Notes under the pieces: generated by a model
The model's input: the letters and a program-made list of their open reading frames with translations, nothing else
Database searches by the model: none
Told to the model about the DNA's origin: nothing
In this document: one piece after another, positions 44,907-53,634 of the stretch
Layout: every line of letters begins with the position of its first letter
Numbering within the stretch: the stretch's first letter is position 1
Assembly: GCA_002163135.1 (NCBI GenBank)
Contig: MAAN01000015.1
Location: forward strand, 28,976-92,975
Reading direction: 5' to 3'
DNA from: Alphaproteobacteria bacterium 46_93_T64
GTDB taxonomy: Bacteria; Pseudomonadota; Alphaproteobacteria; Sneathiellales; Sneathiellaceae
Length of the DNA: 64,000 bases
Program-made: the position numbers and the translations under genes

Positions 44907-45117
44907 ACTACACCGTCACAGGCCTAAATAAATTATTATTAATGTTCGTTTTTTCCAAATAGTGAGAAAACGGTAACGCATGAAAGGGGGGCGAGTAAAA
45001 CGCAAAATAATTCGATCTTTAAGTATTTTGAATAATCGTTCAAAATCAATGTACTAGTGTGCTTATAAGAATTTTTCACTAACTTATATTGTTCGGATAT
45101 GCGAACAGCATAACTAA

Positions 45118-46224
45118 TTATCCTTTTTGGATAAATAATTCCATAACTTTTTCAACTGATTGGCCAGTATCGTAGTTATAGGTTTTTGAGATTCGATTTA
45201 GAATTTTTTTCCGATTGGTCAAGTCGGAGTTTTTATTTCCCGCTGAAGGTGAATCCTGTATTTCCTCAATGGTTATCTTGAATGCAGCAAAAAGATATGG
45301 TGGAACGGCAGCATTTTTAAGTAGGTTTTTCAGCCTTTTGTCATTTTGCTCTGCAAAAAGTGACAAAACACGTCTTGTGGAGGAGCCAGCTTTTAGCGCA
45401 AGGCCAGCTGCAAAAAAAAGTCTGTCGCTTAGAATTAGCGACCTCAATAGAAGTGTAAATGTAAGGCGTCCATCACCGTTAAGTTGAGTAGCTGCTTTTT
45501 GTTTTTCATCCATACTCTCACGCTCGAACAACAGGAGTGCTAAGGCCTGCTCCTTTTCATTTTGGCGCACTTGACTAGCAACAATGTGAGGAGCTCCTTT
45601 CTCTTGTACAAGTTGTTTTCTTTGCTCTTCGGGTATGTTTTGGTACAGCCGAACCAACGTGTCTTCAGGCAAGTCTGTGCGTCCGATAATCAGTTTTAAA
45701 ATCTCTTTGTCTAGGAGATGTTGAAGCATTATGTGTTCAAAATCTTCTTCGGAGAATGACGCCTTGTGGTTGCTTAGGCATGCCTTTACGGCATCACGGG
45801 TACCATGCTGAGCGATATGAGTTGTAACTCTGGAAGATATGTTTCCGCGCCCGGCGATGGCGATCTGTTTGATTTCAGTTGCACTGCTGAGAATCTCCAG
45901 CAAATCAGCTTCATCCAAAATCGCAGAAGCTTGTAAAATTGGGAGGGCCACATTTTCGCAATCCATCGCCAGTTGAAAAGCAATATCTCTTTGCAAGTGA
46001 GGACATGTGTTTAACTGATTTGATATTGCCCCTCTTACCTTGGAGTTCGAGTCATTAATGAAAACCTTGATGAGATTTTCTGCTGACCTTTGGGCATCTG
46101 AATTCAGAGTGCCCATGGCATAATCCTGTGCAATGTTTCTTGCAGTCATTGTGCGGGAGCTTAACGCTGTATCCGGTGGAGGTGTTTCGGTTTTGTTGGC
46201 GTAATTCGAAGTTCGATAGAGCAT
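45118..46224 (-). CDS. DUF2336 domain protein
   Basis: A 368-residue, all-helical protein with HEAT-like repeats, for example KVRGAISNQLNTCPHLQRDI. The family (DUF2336) is largely alphaproteobacterial and of unknown function. I use the ATG at 46224; a longer frame would need TTG at 46260. The 211-base gap towards the LuxR-like gene holds no feature that I can name. Confidence 0.8.
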   Translation of the reverse strand: MLYRTSNYANKTETPPPDTALSSRTMTARNIAQDYAMGTLNSDAQRSAENLIKVFINDSNSKVRGAISNQLNTCPHLQRDIAFQLAMDCENVALPILQASAILDEADLLEILSSATEIKQIAIAGRGNISSRVTTHIAQHGTRDAVKACLSNHKASFSEEDFEHIMLQHLLDKEILKLIIGRTDLPEDTLVRLYQNIPEEQRKQLVQEKGAPHIVASQVRQNEKEQALALLLFERESMDEKQKAATQLNGDGRLTFTLLLRSLILSDRLFFAAGLALKAGSSTRRVLSLFAEQNDKRLKNLLKNAAVPPYLFAAFKITIEEIQDSPSAGNKNSDLTNRKKILNRISKTYNYDTGQSVEKVMELFIQKG

Positions 46225-46359
46225 TGGGTCCACTTCCGCACCGAGTATTAATATCAGCAATGTCTAATGTACTGAGCGAAAATAAACAAACCGTTAATTG
46301 GTGTTTCGTTGAATAATTCAAACTGTGAACTGCAATTGATACGGGTTTAGATAAATAAC

Positions 46360-47694
46360 TTAAGTAAACCCTTTTAGATCTTGGAACTGACGGACGGCGA
46401 ACGAGTCTGTCATACCGGAGACAAAATCTGTAATATCAAGCAGCCAATCATAAAGAGATTTGTGTTGCTCAACGGCTCTCGGGAAAAGATTCATGACAAC
46501 CCTCGATCGAGGAGAGGGTGGTATGCCATCTTGACGATAATTCTCCCATTCTTGATTGGCCGTAAAGAAGACGTCAAGCATGGTTGTTAAAATTTCAGAT
46601 CCCCTAAGTTCAGCTTGTATTCTCTCTTGATGATTGAAGATGTGTTGGCGGCAGAGAGTTTCTATTTCCGCGAAAATAGGAGCGTTTATGGAATGGTGTA
46701 ACAAATCACCTTTATAGGTTCCTTCAAGGATCTCGCGTTCGTAATCAGCAAAAATTATGGAGACTTCCCCAATAAGTTTTCCAATACATTTAGCACGTAG
46801 ATAAGATATTTTTTCAGAATTTTCAGTGAATTCGGAATATCTCAAAGGAGTTTTTCCGAGAATACGAAGCATTAAATCTTCAGTTTCTGCAAATGCCAAA
46901 CGCCCCAATTTAACGCCGTCTTCAATGTCCACAACCGAGTAGCAAATATCGTCTGCCGCTTCTACAAGATAGGCCAGAGGATGGCGGCACCAATAGTTTT
47001 CATGGTTTCTCTGAACTAGTCCAAGTTCTGTAGCGACTTCCTGAAATTGATCTATTTCAGATTGCATTATTCCATATTTTTTCCCGGCCTGATCTCCGTC
47101 GATCGGGTGCGTTGTTACGGAGGTTCGGGGGTATTTCATAAATGTACCAAGGGTGGCATAAGTTAGCCGTAAGCCGCCATTGTTCCGCCAGTTTTGTAAC
47201 TTGGTAAGGACACGAAACCCTTGCGCATTGCCTTCAAAATTCAAGAAGTCCATTTGTTGGCTTTGGGACAGTGAAGTCAGGAGGTTGTTTTCCATTGGTC
47301 CGGTTTTAAACCAATGCCGGATGGTATCTTCTCCGAAATGGCCAAAAGGAGGATTGCCGATATCGTGGGCCAAACAGGCTGCTGAAACAATATGCCCGAA
47401 TTCTGCCGCACTGAAATCACTGCTTTTCAAATGGCGATCCATGATCATCTGTCCAGCATTCGCACCAAGGGACCGGCCTACGGATGCAACCTCCATGGAA
47501 TGAGTGAGACGTGTGCGTACATAATCACTTTCAGTCATGGAATGAACTTGGGTCTTGTCTTGTAGGCGGCGAAATGCCGAAGAGAATACAACGCGATCCT
47601 GATCTTTGTGGAAAGGGCTGCGCGAAGATGAGATCGGTTCAGCGCTTTGCTGCCCAAATCTTTTGGTAGAAAGTAACTTATTCCAGTCCATCAT
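46360..47694 (-). CDS. dgt: Deoxyguanosinetriphosphate triphosphohydrolase-like protein
   Basis: A 444-residue HD-domain dNTPase that hydrolyses dNTPs to nucleosides and triphosphate. The HD metal site is visible: RLTHSMEVASVGRSLG, CLAHDIGNPPFGHFGED (His-Asp pair) and a downstream Asp in EAADDICYSVVDIEDG. An RSPFHKDQDRVVFSSAFRRL block is the dGTPase nucleotide-binding signature. Two adjacent ATGs (47694, 47691) are possible starts. Confidence 0.93.
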   Translation of the reverse strand: MMDWNKLLSTKRFGQQSAEPISSSRSPFHKDQDRVVFSSAFRRLQDKTQVHSMTESDYVRTRLTHSMEVASVGRSLGANAGQMIMDRHLKSSDFSAAEFGHIVSAACLAHDIGNPPFGHFGEDTIRHWFKTGPMENNLLTSLSQSQQMDFLNFEGNAQGFRVLTKLQNWRNNGGLRLTYATLGTFMKYPRTSVTTHPIDGDQAGKKYGIMQSEIDQFQEVATELGLVQRNHENYWCRHPLAYLVEAADDICYSVVDIEDGVKLGRLAFAETEDLMLRILGKTPLRYSEFTENSEKISYLRAKCIGKLIGEVSIIFADYEREILEGTYKGDLLHHSINAPIFAEIETLCRQHIFNHQERIQAELRGSEILTTMLDVFFTANQEWENYRQDGIPPSPRSRVVMNLFPRAVEQHKSLYDWLLDITDFVSGMTDSFAVRQFQDLKGFT

Positions 47695-47843
47695 ATCTCG
47701 TACAGTTCCCTATTTATGCAATATGCCTCAGCAACAACTGAAAAATGAACGCTGAATTCACAATTTTTATTCATAGCGCTAATTGCTTTCATTTCTATTA
47801 TGTTTTTGTGCAGAAACGGTAAAGTTGTGCATGGTGTTGCATA

Positions 47844-48194
47844 TTAACGGCCCCACCCTGGATAGGTGACGACAAGATCTGCGACTAGATCGCGGTTGTT
47901 TGCATCCATTGAATGAATAAGTTTACCAAGACTACCGATTCCCTCGTTAAAAATTCGATCGGCTTCCTGTCCGTCCCAAAGGGCAACCAAGAATATAAGC
48001 ATGCGCCGTTGTGCATGTGAAAGTTTCAGGCCACCAGCGGATTTTTTATCATTTTCTATGTCTTTCACGCATGGTTGAAGCTCAAAATGATTATTTAGCT
48101 TGTCAAAGGCATCCCCTTTGGGCGAAAAATAACGTTCGAGTTGATTATATAGAATTGCTTCTTTTACCAATTTTGTGAAATCTTCGTTGAACAC
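47844..48194 (-). CDS. Small hypothetical protein
   Basis: A 116-residue cytoplasmic protein with a GTG start at 48194 (GAGGTC upstream). I do not recognise it. It has a helical middle segment, SHAQRRMLIFLVALWDGQEA, and one Cys. It is divergent from a CheY-like gene that starts 64 bases away, which may hint at a signalling link, but nothing in the sequence proves it. Confidence 0.6.
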   Translation of the reverse strand: MFNEDFTKLVKEAILYNQLERYFSPKGDAFDKLNNHFELQPCVKDIENDKKSAGGLKLSHAQRRMLIFLVALWDGQEADRIFNEGIGSLGKLIHSMDANNRDLVADLVVTYPGWGR

Positions 48195-48258
48195 TGTCTG
48201 TGACCTCGTAATAATGGGTTAGTTTTATTCGACTATAGAAAAGATAACTTGATAAGTG

Positions 48259-48624
48259 ATGAGTGAAAAGCGCGCACTAATTATAGACGATGAAAAAATG
48301 TTTGCTGATTTTGTCAGGCAAGTTGCTGAAGGCATGGGATATGAAGTGCGAGTCACTGATCAGGCCGATGTATTTAAGCAAACATTTAAAGATTTTGATC
48401 CAACCGTGATTATTCTGGATATGGTTATGCCAGGTGTCGAGGGGATCGAATTGGTGAATTGGCTAGCCGAAGAAGGCTGTTCCGCACGTATTATGGTGGT
48501 AACGGGATATAATCCACATTATGTGGATTTCGCGAAAACCATCGGGAGTGCACGAGGACTTTCGTCGGTGCAAAGTTATACCAAGCCTATTAGTCTTGCA
48601 GACTTGCGCAAAGCATTATCGTAA
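48259..48624 (+). CDS. Single-domain response regulator (CheY-like)
   Basis: A 121-residue stand-alone receiver. The acidic pair is in IIDDEKMFADF, the phospho-acceptor Asp in VIILDMVMPG, the Thr in MVVTGYN and the Lys in SYTKPISLADLR; all are intact. The ATG at 48259 is preferred to the preceding GTG at 48256. It may act in chemotaxis or as a relay partner for a hybrid kinase. Confidence 0.9.
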   Translation: MSEKRALIIDDEKMFADFVRQVAEGMGYEVRVTDQADVFKQTFKDFDPTVIILDMVMPGVEGIELVNWLAEEGCSARIMVVTGYNPHYVDFAKTIGSARGLSSVQSYTKPISLADLRKALS

Positions 48625-48702
48625 AATATTAAACCTTCCTATTGCCTCATTCGTAAAGCTGTGAAATTATTGTCATAATATTGCGTTCACTATATTGGAC
48701 GG

Positions 48703-48840
48703 AATGTTCTCAGGGCAGGGTGAAAGTCCCTACCGGCGGTAAGAACAGTGTTCAAGCCCGCGAGCGCCTGCATTCGTGCAGGGACAGCAGATTTGGTGTG
48801 ATTCCAAAGCCGACGGTCATAGTCCGGATGAAAGAGAACA
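48703..48840 (+). promoter_or_regulatory. FMN riboswitch (RFN element)
   Basis: The conserved blocks appear in order: TCAGGGCAGGGTGAAAGTCC, CTACCGGCGGTAAG, AGCCCGCGAGCG, CAGCAGATTTGGTGTGATTC, GCCGACGGTCATAGTCCGG and ATGAAAGAGAACA, the last closing the P1 stem with TGTTCTC. It controls the downstream ribH gene, repressing it when FMN is plentiful. Confidence 0.95.
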
Positions 48841-48891
48841 AAACGAAGGCTGCACATGGGCATTGATTCCATATGCGTGGCTTTTCGTTCT

Positions 48892-48927
48892 TGCCTTGAG
48901 TTTTTGATGTTAATTGAAAACAAGGCA
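48892..48927 (+). promoter_or_regulatory. Hairpin that may hide the ribH ribosome-binding site
   Basis: TGCCTTG (48892-48898) pairs with CAAGGCA (48921-48927), extended by TTTT/AAAA. The only Shine-Dalgarno-like AAGG before ribH (48922-48925) lies in its right arm, so it could be the riboswitch expression platform. Confidence 0.55.
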
Positions 48928-48935
48928 CATAAAAA

Positions 48936-49448
48936 ATGCAAAAAAATAAAAATACGACTGGTGTCCTTTCTCAGGTCAAAAGCTCATCCCGCAAAATTGC
49001 TGTTATTCAGGCCAACTGGCACATCGATATTGTCTCGCAAGCGACGAAATCTTTCTCAGATGGGTTGGCGGCAGCTGGTTTAAATAGGGATAATATCGTT
49101 ATATTTGATGTTCCTGGCAGTCTGGAAATTCCATTGTTGGCTCAAAAAATAACTGAAACGGGTGCATATGATCTGGTAATGGCGACTGGGCTAATTGTTG
49201 ATGGCGGAATTTACCGCCATGATTTTGTCGCAGCGACAGTGCTTGAGGGCATGATGCGAGTTCAGCTGGACAGTGGCGTCCCAATTCTCTCTGTTGTGCT
49301 AACGCCGCATAATTTTCAGGAAGTTCCGGCCCATATGGATTTCTATCGGGACCATTTTGCCCTTAAAGGTCAAGAAGCTGCTAACGCGGCTCTTCAAACT
49401 TTGGCAAACGTGTCACTGTTTGAAGAACAGAAAAAAATGGCGTCATAA
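48936..49448 (+). CDS. ribH: 6,7-dimethyl-8-ribityllumazine synthase, RibH2 type
   Basis: The penultimate step in riboflavin synthesis. The 170-residue protein has the lumazine-synthase blocks IAVIQANWHIDI, FDVPGSLEIPLLAQ, and GLIVDGGIYRHDFVA; the last two replace the classical GAVIRG.THFD region and mark the type II (RibH2) enzyme known from Rhizobiales, which forms decamers and is riboswitch-controlled. The start ATG at 48936 follows a weak, possibly sequestered, AAGG. A strong terminator follows. Confidence 0.92.
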   Translation: MQKNKNTTGVLSQVKSSSRKIAVIQANWHIDIVSQATKSFSDGLAAAGLNRDNIVIFDVPGSLEIPLLAQKITETGAYDLVMATGLIVDGGIYRHDFVAATVLEGMMRVQLDSGVPILSVVLTPHNFQEVPAHMDFYRDHFALKGQEAANAALQTLANVSLFEEQKKMAS

Positions 49449-49450
49449 TG

Positions 49451-49490
49451 AAGAAAGGTGCGGAGATTACTCCGCACCTTTCTTGACTTT
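49451..49490. terminator. Strong bidirectional terminator between ribH and the acyl-CoA synthetase gene
   Basis: A perfect 15-bp stem AAGAAAGGTGCGGAG/CTCCGCACCTTTCTT with a four-base loop lies between convergent genes. Confidence 0.9.
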
Positions 49491-51030
49491 AAATAATACT
49501 GCTTTGTCGGCCTTCCCAGTATGTGTCCCGCAGTAATCTTTTGTAGAGTTTGCCCGTCGGATGGCGGGGGAGTTCTTCCATAAAGTCTACAGTTTTTGGG
49601 CATTTTATACGGCTGATATTCGCTTTGCAGAATTCAGTAATTTCTTGTGCAAAATCGTCTCCGGCAAGGACCATGTCAACCGGTTGAATAACTGCTTTTA
49701 CTTCCTCACCGAAATCATCGTTGGGGACACCGAATACGGCAACATCATATACTTTTGGATGTGAAATCAGAAGGTCTTCGATTTCCTGTGGATAGATATT
49801 GACCCCGCCAGAGATAATCATGAAGCTTTTACGATCCGTTAAATATAGATATCCCTCTTCATCCATATAGCCAACATCCCCAAGAGTGCTCCACCCTTTG
49901 TCATTATAGCTTTCAGCAGTTCTCTTTGGGTCATTGTGGTAGACGAAGTCTTTGCTGTCCGAGAAATAGATCGTACCTGTCTCCCCTACGGGTAGCTCGT
50001 CACCATTATCCCCAACAATATGGAGATTGCCGATAACAGCCTTACCCACAGTCCCCGGATGCTCCAACCACTCTTCAGGTCCGGTGGTGCAGTAGCCATT
50101 ACCTTCTGTGCCGCCGTAATATTCGTGCAAAATCGGGCCCCACCATTCAAACATCTGGCGTTTTACATCAACTGGGCAGGGAGCGGCGGCATGAATGGCC
50201 AGTTTCATAGAGCTCACATCGTATTTTAGGCGTACCTCATGCGGTAATTTTAGCATGCGGATAAACATGGTCGGGACAAGTTGACTGTGAGTGGCTTTAT
50301 ATTTTTGTAGCAGACGAAGGTATTCTTCCGCGTCAAAGTTTTCCATAACCACGACAGTTCCGCCGAAGCGTTGAACTCGCATATTGTAGCGAAGGGGTGC
50401 CGCATGATAAAGCGGCGCCGGGGAGAGATACAAAACGGTCGAATCAAAACCATAAATATTTTGCAAGACGTTATACAGATTGTCTTCTGAATCTATAGGA
50501 GTTCCAACTTCTGTTGGTTTTACACCTTTTGGTTTACCTGTGGTTCCCGACGAATAGAGCATATCTGCACCCTCACATTCATCTGCGAGAGGGGTAGTTG
50601 GAAAAGAGGCGATTGCGTCTTCAAAAGACCCATAACCTTCCACTGTACCATCCATCATAAGGCTGGTTTTTACATTGGGAATTTGGCCTATTACTGTGCC
50701 TGCTATATCGGACTTGTAATGAGATGTTATATAAAGTTCAGCACCACAATCATTGATGATATAGGCGGCCTCGTCTGCCGAAAGACGCGAGGAAATTGCC
50801 GTGAAATATAGGCCAGCCCGCTGGGCAGCCCAACAGAGCGCATGAAATTTGTTATTATTTTCCAGCAGAAACGCAATGTGATCTCCCACTTGCAGGCCTT
50901 GGTTCCGAAAATACTGGGCAATTTGGTTAGAGCGTTCGTCGAGTTCCTTATAAGTGATCGTTTCACCAGTGTTAGCCATTATAACGGCGGCTTTGTCTGG
51001 ATGAGAGATTGCAAAATCCCGTATGTGCAT
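49489..51030 (-). CDS. AMP-dependent acyl-CoA synthetase
   Basis: A 513-residue adenylate-forming ligase. The P-loop A3 motif MLYSSGTTGKPKGVKPTE, EYYGGTEGNGY (A5), the hinge DRKSFMIISGGVNIYP (A8) and the catalytic Lys in RHPTGKLYKR are intact. It activates a carboxylic acid with ATP and CoA. It is the third gene of an operon with a CoA-transferase and an acyl-CoA dehydrogenase, beside a TRAP importer, so the substrate is probably a carboxylate brought in by that importer. Confidence 0.93.
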   Translation of the reverse strand: MHIRDFAISHPDKAAVIMANTGETITYKELDERSNQIAQYFRNQGLQVGDHIAFLLENNNKFHALCWAAQRAGLYFTAISSRLSADEAAYIINDCGAELYITSHYKSDIAGTVIGQIPNVKTSLMMDGTVEGYGSFEDAIASFPTTPLADECEGADMLYSSGTTGKPKGVKPTEVGTPIDSEDNLYNVLQNIYGFDSTVLYLSPAPLYHAAPLRYNMRVQRFGGTVVVMENFDAEEYLRLLQKYKATHSQLVPTMFIRMLKLPHEVRLKYDVSSMKLAIHAAAPCPVDVKRQMFEWWGPILHEYYGGTEGNGYCTTGPEEWLEHPGTVGKAVIGNLHIVGDNGDELPVGETGTIYFSDSKDFVYHNDPKRTAESYNDKGWSTLGDVGYMDEEGYLYLTDRKSFMIISGGVNIYPQEIEDLLISHPKVYDVAVFGVPNDDFGEEVKAVIQPVDMVLAGDDFAQEITEFCKANISRIKCPKTVDFMEELPRHPTGKLYKRLLRDTYWEGRQSSII

Positions 51031-51050
51031 GATTGCCTCCCTTGTCTTTT

Positions 51051-52268
51051 CTAAACCGCTTTTATGTCTTTAATAACTTTGTTAGCGATCAAATTTTTGA
51101 TTGTTTCCTCAGGGACACCTGATTCCCGAAGAACTTCGGCAGAATGTTCACCAAGGGTCGGAGCATGTTTTCGAATGGCGCCCGGCGTTGCAGAAAATTC
51201 AATTGGAATTCCTGCAGAACGAAGCTTGCCTTCAGTCGGGTGATCCATTTCCTGCCAATAGTCAATCGCCACTAAATGAGGGTCATCAATTAGATCTTCA
51301 GGACTGTTAATTGGAACCGATGGAATACTGGCAGCTTCCAAATCATGTAGCCACTCATCAGCATTGCGCGTTTCAACAATGGTCGATAGCAATGCATATA
51401 GTTCATCAATGTTAGTCAGGCGTTTTTCAAGAGTGCAAAATCGTGGATCGTCCATCATTTCCGGACATCCAGCCATCTCAAAGAATGCTTTCCATTGTTT
51501 GTCCACATAGGGCAAAACGCCGATCATGCGACCATCTTTGGTTTTGTAGGGATGGCGTGTTGGAGAGATAGCGCGGGGATATCCTGCGGATCCAATTGGG
51601 GGGACAAAACTTTGCCCGTAAAGATGTTCCAGCATCTGGAAGTGTACCATGGTTTCGAACATGGGAACCTTAACCTCTTGTCCCTCGCCAGTTCGCTCCC
51701 GGTGAAACAAGGCCATGCTAATGGCGTAAACCACAGAAAGCCCTGTGGCTTTGTCTGCAATTACTGTTGGCATGTATCCTGGGCGGCCCATGAGTGTGCT
51801 TTGCAGGGACGCAAGGCCACTCACCCCCTGGATCATATCATCGTAGGCTGGCTTGTTAGCATAGGGGCCGTCTTGGCCAAATCCGTAAGCACCGCAATAA
51901 ATGATATTTGGATTAATTTTTCGGACCTCTTCATAACTGAGACCAAGCCGGTTGACGGCAGATGGGCGCATGTTATGAACAAAAACATCAACTGTTTTCA
52001 AAAACTCATGAAAGGCCGTTATGCCTTCAGTAGATTTGAGATCAATGCAAAGGCTGCGTTTGTTGCGATTGGCATTGAGGTAAACAGCGCCCATATTCTC
52101 TGAGCGTTTGGGGCCTAACGAGCGCATCGTGTCGCCGTCAAAACCCTCAACTTTGATCACATCCGCACCGTGATCTCCCATGATCTGGGTTGCGAAAGGA
52201 CCCAACAGCACTGCTGTTAGGTCCGCAACGCGTATCCCAGTCAAAGGTCCATTATTCTTATTATTCAT
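51051..52268 (-). CDS. CaiB/BaiF family (type III) CoA-transferase
   Basis: A 405-residue CoA-transferase. The N-terminal LTGIRVADLTAVLLGPFATQ and DHGADVIKVEG are the family signature, and the catalytic Asp is in YDDMIQGVSGLAS (about residue 145). Moves CoA between carboxylic acids. 24 bases after the dehydrogenase gene and 20 before the synthetase gene, so one operon. The acyl pair cannot be named. Confidence 0.93.
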   Translation of the reverse strand: MNNKNNGPLTGIRVADLTAVLLGPFATQIMGDHGADVIKVEGFDGDTMRSLGPKRSENMGAVYLNANRNKRSLCIDLKSTEGITAFHEFLKTVDVFVHNMRPSAVNRLGLSYEEVRKINPNIIYCGAYGFGQDGPYANKPAYDDMIQGVSGLASLQSTLMGRPGYMPTVIADKATGLSVVYAISMALFHRERTGEGQEVKVPMFETMVHFQMLEHLYGQSFVPPIGSAGYPRAISPTRHPYKTKDGRMIGVLPYVDKQWKAFFEMAGCPEMMDDPRFCTLEKRLTNIDELYALLSTIVETRNADEWLHDLEAASIPSVPINSPEDLIDDPHLVAIDYWQEMDHPTEGKLRSAGIPIEFSATPGAIRKHAPTLGEHSAEVLRESGVPEETIKNLIANKVIKDIKAV

Positions 52269-52292
52269 TTTGAACCCTTATAGGCTGGTTTG

Positions 52293-53459
52293 TTAGTAGG
52301 ACTTGGGAAGCCCCAGTGCTTTTTCTGCAATGAAGCAAAGTATGAGCTGTGGACTAATAGGAGCGATACGGCAGATCATAACTTCGCGCATTAAGCGCTC
52401 GACTGTGAACTCTTTGGCATAACCAACGCCGCCGTGGGTGAGGACTGCTTGCTGACAGGCTTTAAAGCCCGCTTCGCCGCCCATGTACTTCGCGGCATTT
52501 GCAAATGTTCCGCATTCCTGCCCGCTGTCGTAGAGATAAGCTCCCTTCATTGCCATAAGCATGGCCGCTTCAAGTTCCATCCAACTTTCAGCAAGGGGAT
52601 GTTGTATGGATTGATTTTGACCAATAGGACGCCCAAATACTTCACGATCTTTTGCGTATTGTGTGGCGCGTGCAAGGGCGTTCATACCAATGCCTGCGGC
52701 TTCAGCGCCGATGAGAACGCGTTCCGGGTTTAGGCTATGGAGAAGGTAATGAAATCCTTTGCCTTCCTCACCCACCAGATCCTCTTCAGGGATTGGCAGA
52801 TCGTTAATGAAGACTTCGTTGGAATCAACGCATTTACGTCCCATTTTTTCGATGAGGCGCACATCACAATAGTCACGGTTCAAATCTGTGTAGAATAGCG
52901 ACAAGCCATCGGTTGGTTTTTTGCACTCTTCAATCGGCGTGGTGCGTGCGAGAAGCATAATCTTGTCTGCTTGCTGAGCTGTGGTTGTCCACATCTTCTG
53001 GCCATTCGCAATATAGTGGTTTCCCTGCTTTACAGCCTTGGTTTGTAAAGCAGATGTATTTAAGCCTGAATTAGGCTCAGTTACACCGAAGCTTGTTTTG
53101 ACGTCGCCTTTGATCAGGGGTGGAAGCCAGCGCTGCTTTTGCTCATCTGTTCCGAAAACAACAATTGGATGAGGGCCGAAAATATTAATATGAATAGCAG
53201 AGGCTGCTGACATACCACCTGATGATTTCGCAACTTCATGCATCATAATGGCGGCTTCGGTTACACCTAAGTTCGCACCGCCATATTCTTCAGGCATGGT
53301 AATACCAAGCCAGCCAGCGTCCGCCATTGCCCTGTGGAAGTCGTTCGGGAACTCACCGGTTCTGTCACGGTCATGCCAATATTCGTCGTCAAATTTTGCA
53401 CAGAGCGCAGCCACGTTATCACGAATAGCTTCTTGCTCTTCAGTTAAAGAGAAATCCAT
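52293..53459 (-). CDS. Acyl-CoA dehydrogenase
   Basis: A 388-residue FAD-dependent acyl-CoA dehydrogenase: FGVTEPNSGLNTSALQT (FAD site), MWTTTAQQADKIMLLART, and VLTHGGVGYAKEFTVERLMRE near the C-terminus. The classical YEGT Glu that follows in medium-chain enzymes is absent: the text reads CRIAPISPQLIL, as in a recognised subfamily, so the catalytic base must lie elsewhere or differ. First gene of the operon; no promoter element is obvious. Confidence 0.92.
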   Translation of the reverse strand: MDFSLTEEQEAIRDNVAALCAKFDDEYWHDRDRTGEFPNDFHRAMADAGWLGITMPEEYGGANLGVTEAAIMMHEVAKSSGGMSAASAIHINIFGPHPIVVFGTDEQKQRWLPPLIKGDVKTSFGVTEPNSGLNTSALQTKAVKQGNHYIANGQKMWTTTAQQADKIMLLARTTPIEECKKPTDGLSLFYTDLNRDYCDVRLIEKMGRKCVDSNEVFINDLPIPEEDLVGEEGKGFHYLLHSLNPERVLIGAEAAGIGMNALARATQYAKDREVFGRPIGQNQSIQHPLAESWMELEAAMLMAMKGAYLYDSGQECGTFANAAKYMGGEAGFKACQQAVLTHGGVGYAKEFTVERLMREVMICRIAPISPQLILCFIAEKALGLPKSY

Positions 53460-53575
53460 TTATACACCTTTTTTATTTTTGCTTTTTTGTGACTGATAGA
53501 GTGCCCTAAATCGGCGTCTGGTTCAAGTTTTGGTTAGGCGTTTTTTCCATTTTTCGTACTTATTCTGGATATACG

Positions 53576-53606
53576 AAAAAAGCCCGCATCGTCTGCGGGC
53601 TTTTTA
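53576..53606. terminator. Terminator of the TRAP operon
   Basis: Stem AGCCCGCA/TGCGGGCT (53581-53588 and 53594-53601) flanked by A6 and T5 runs. It lies between the TRAP dctM gene and the acyl-CoA dehydrogenase gene, both on the minus strand, separating the two operons. Confidence 0.85.
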
Positions 53607-53634
53607 TTAGGAGAAATTTCAACTGAAGCTTAAC

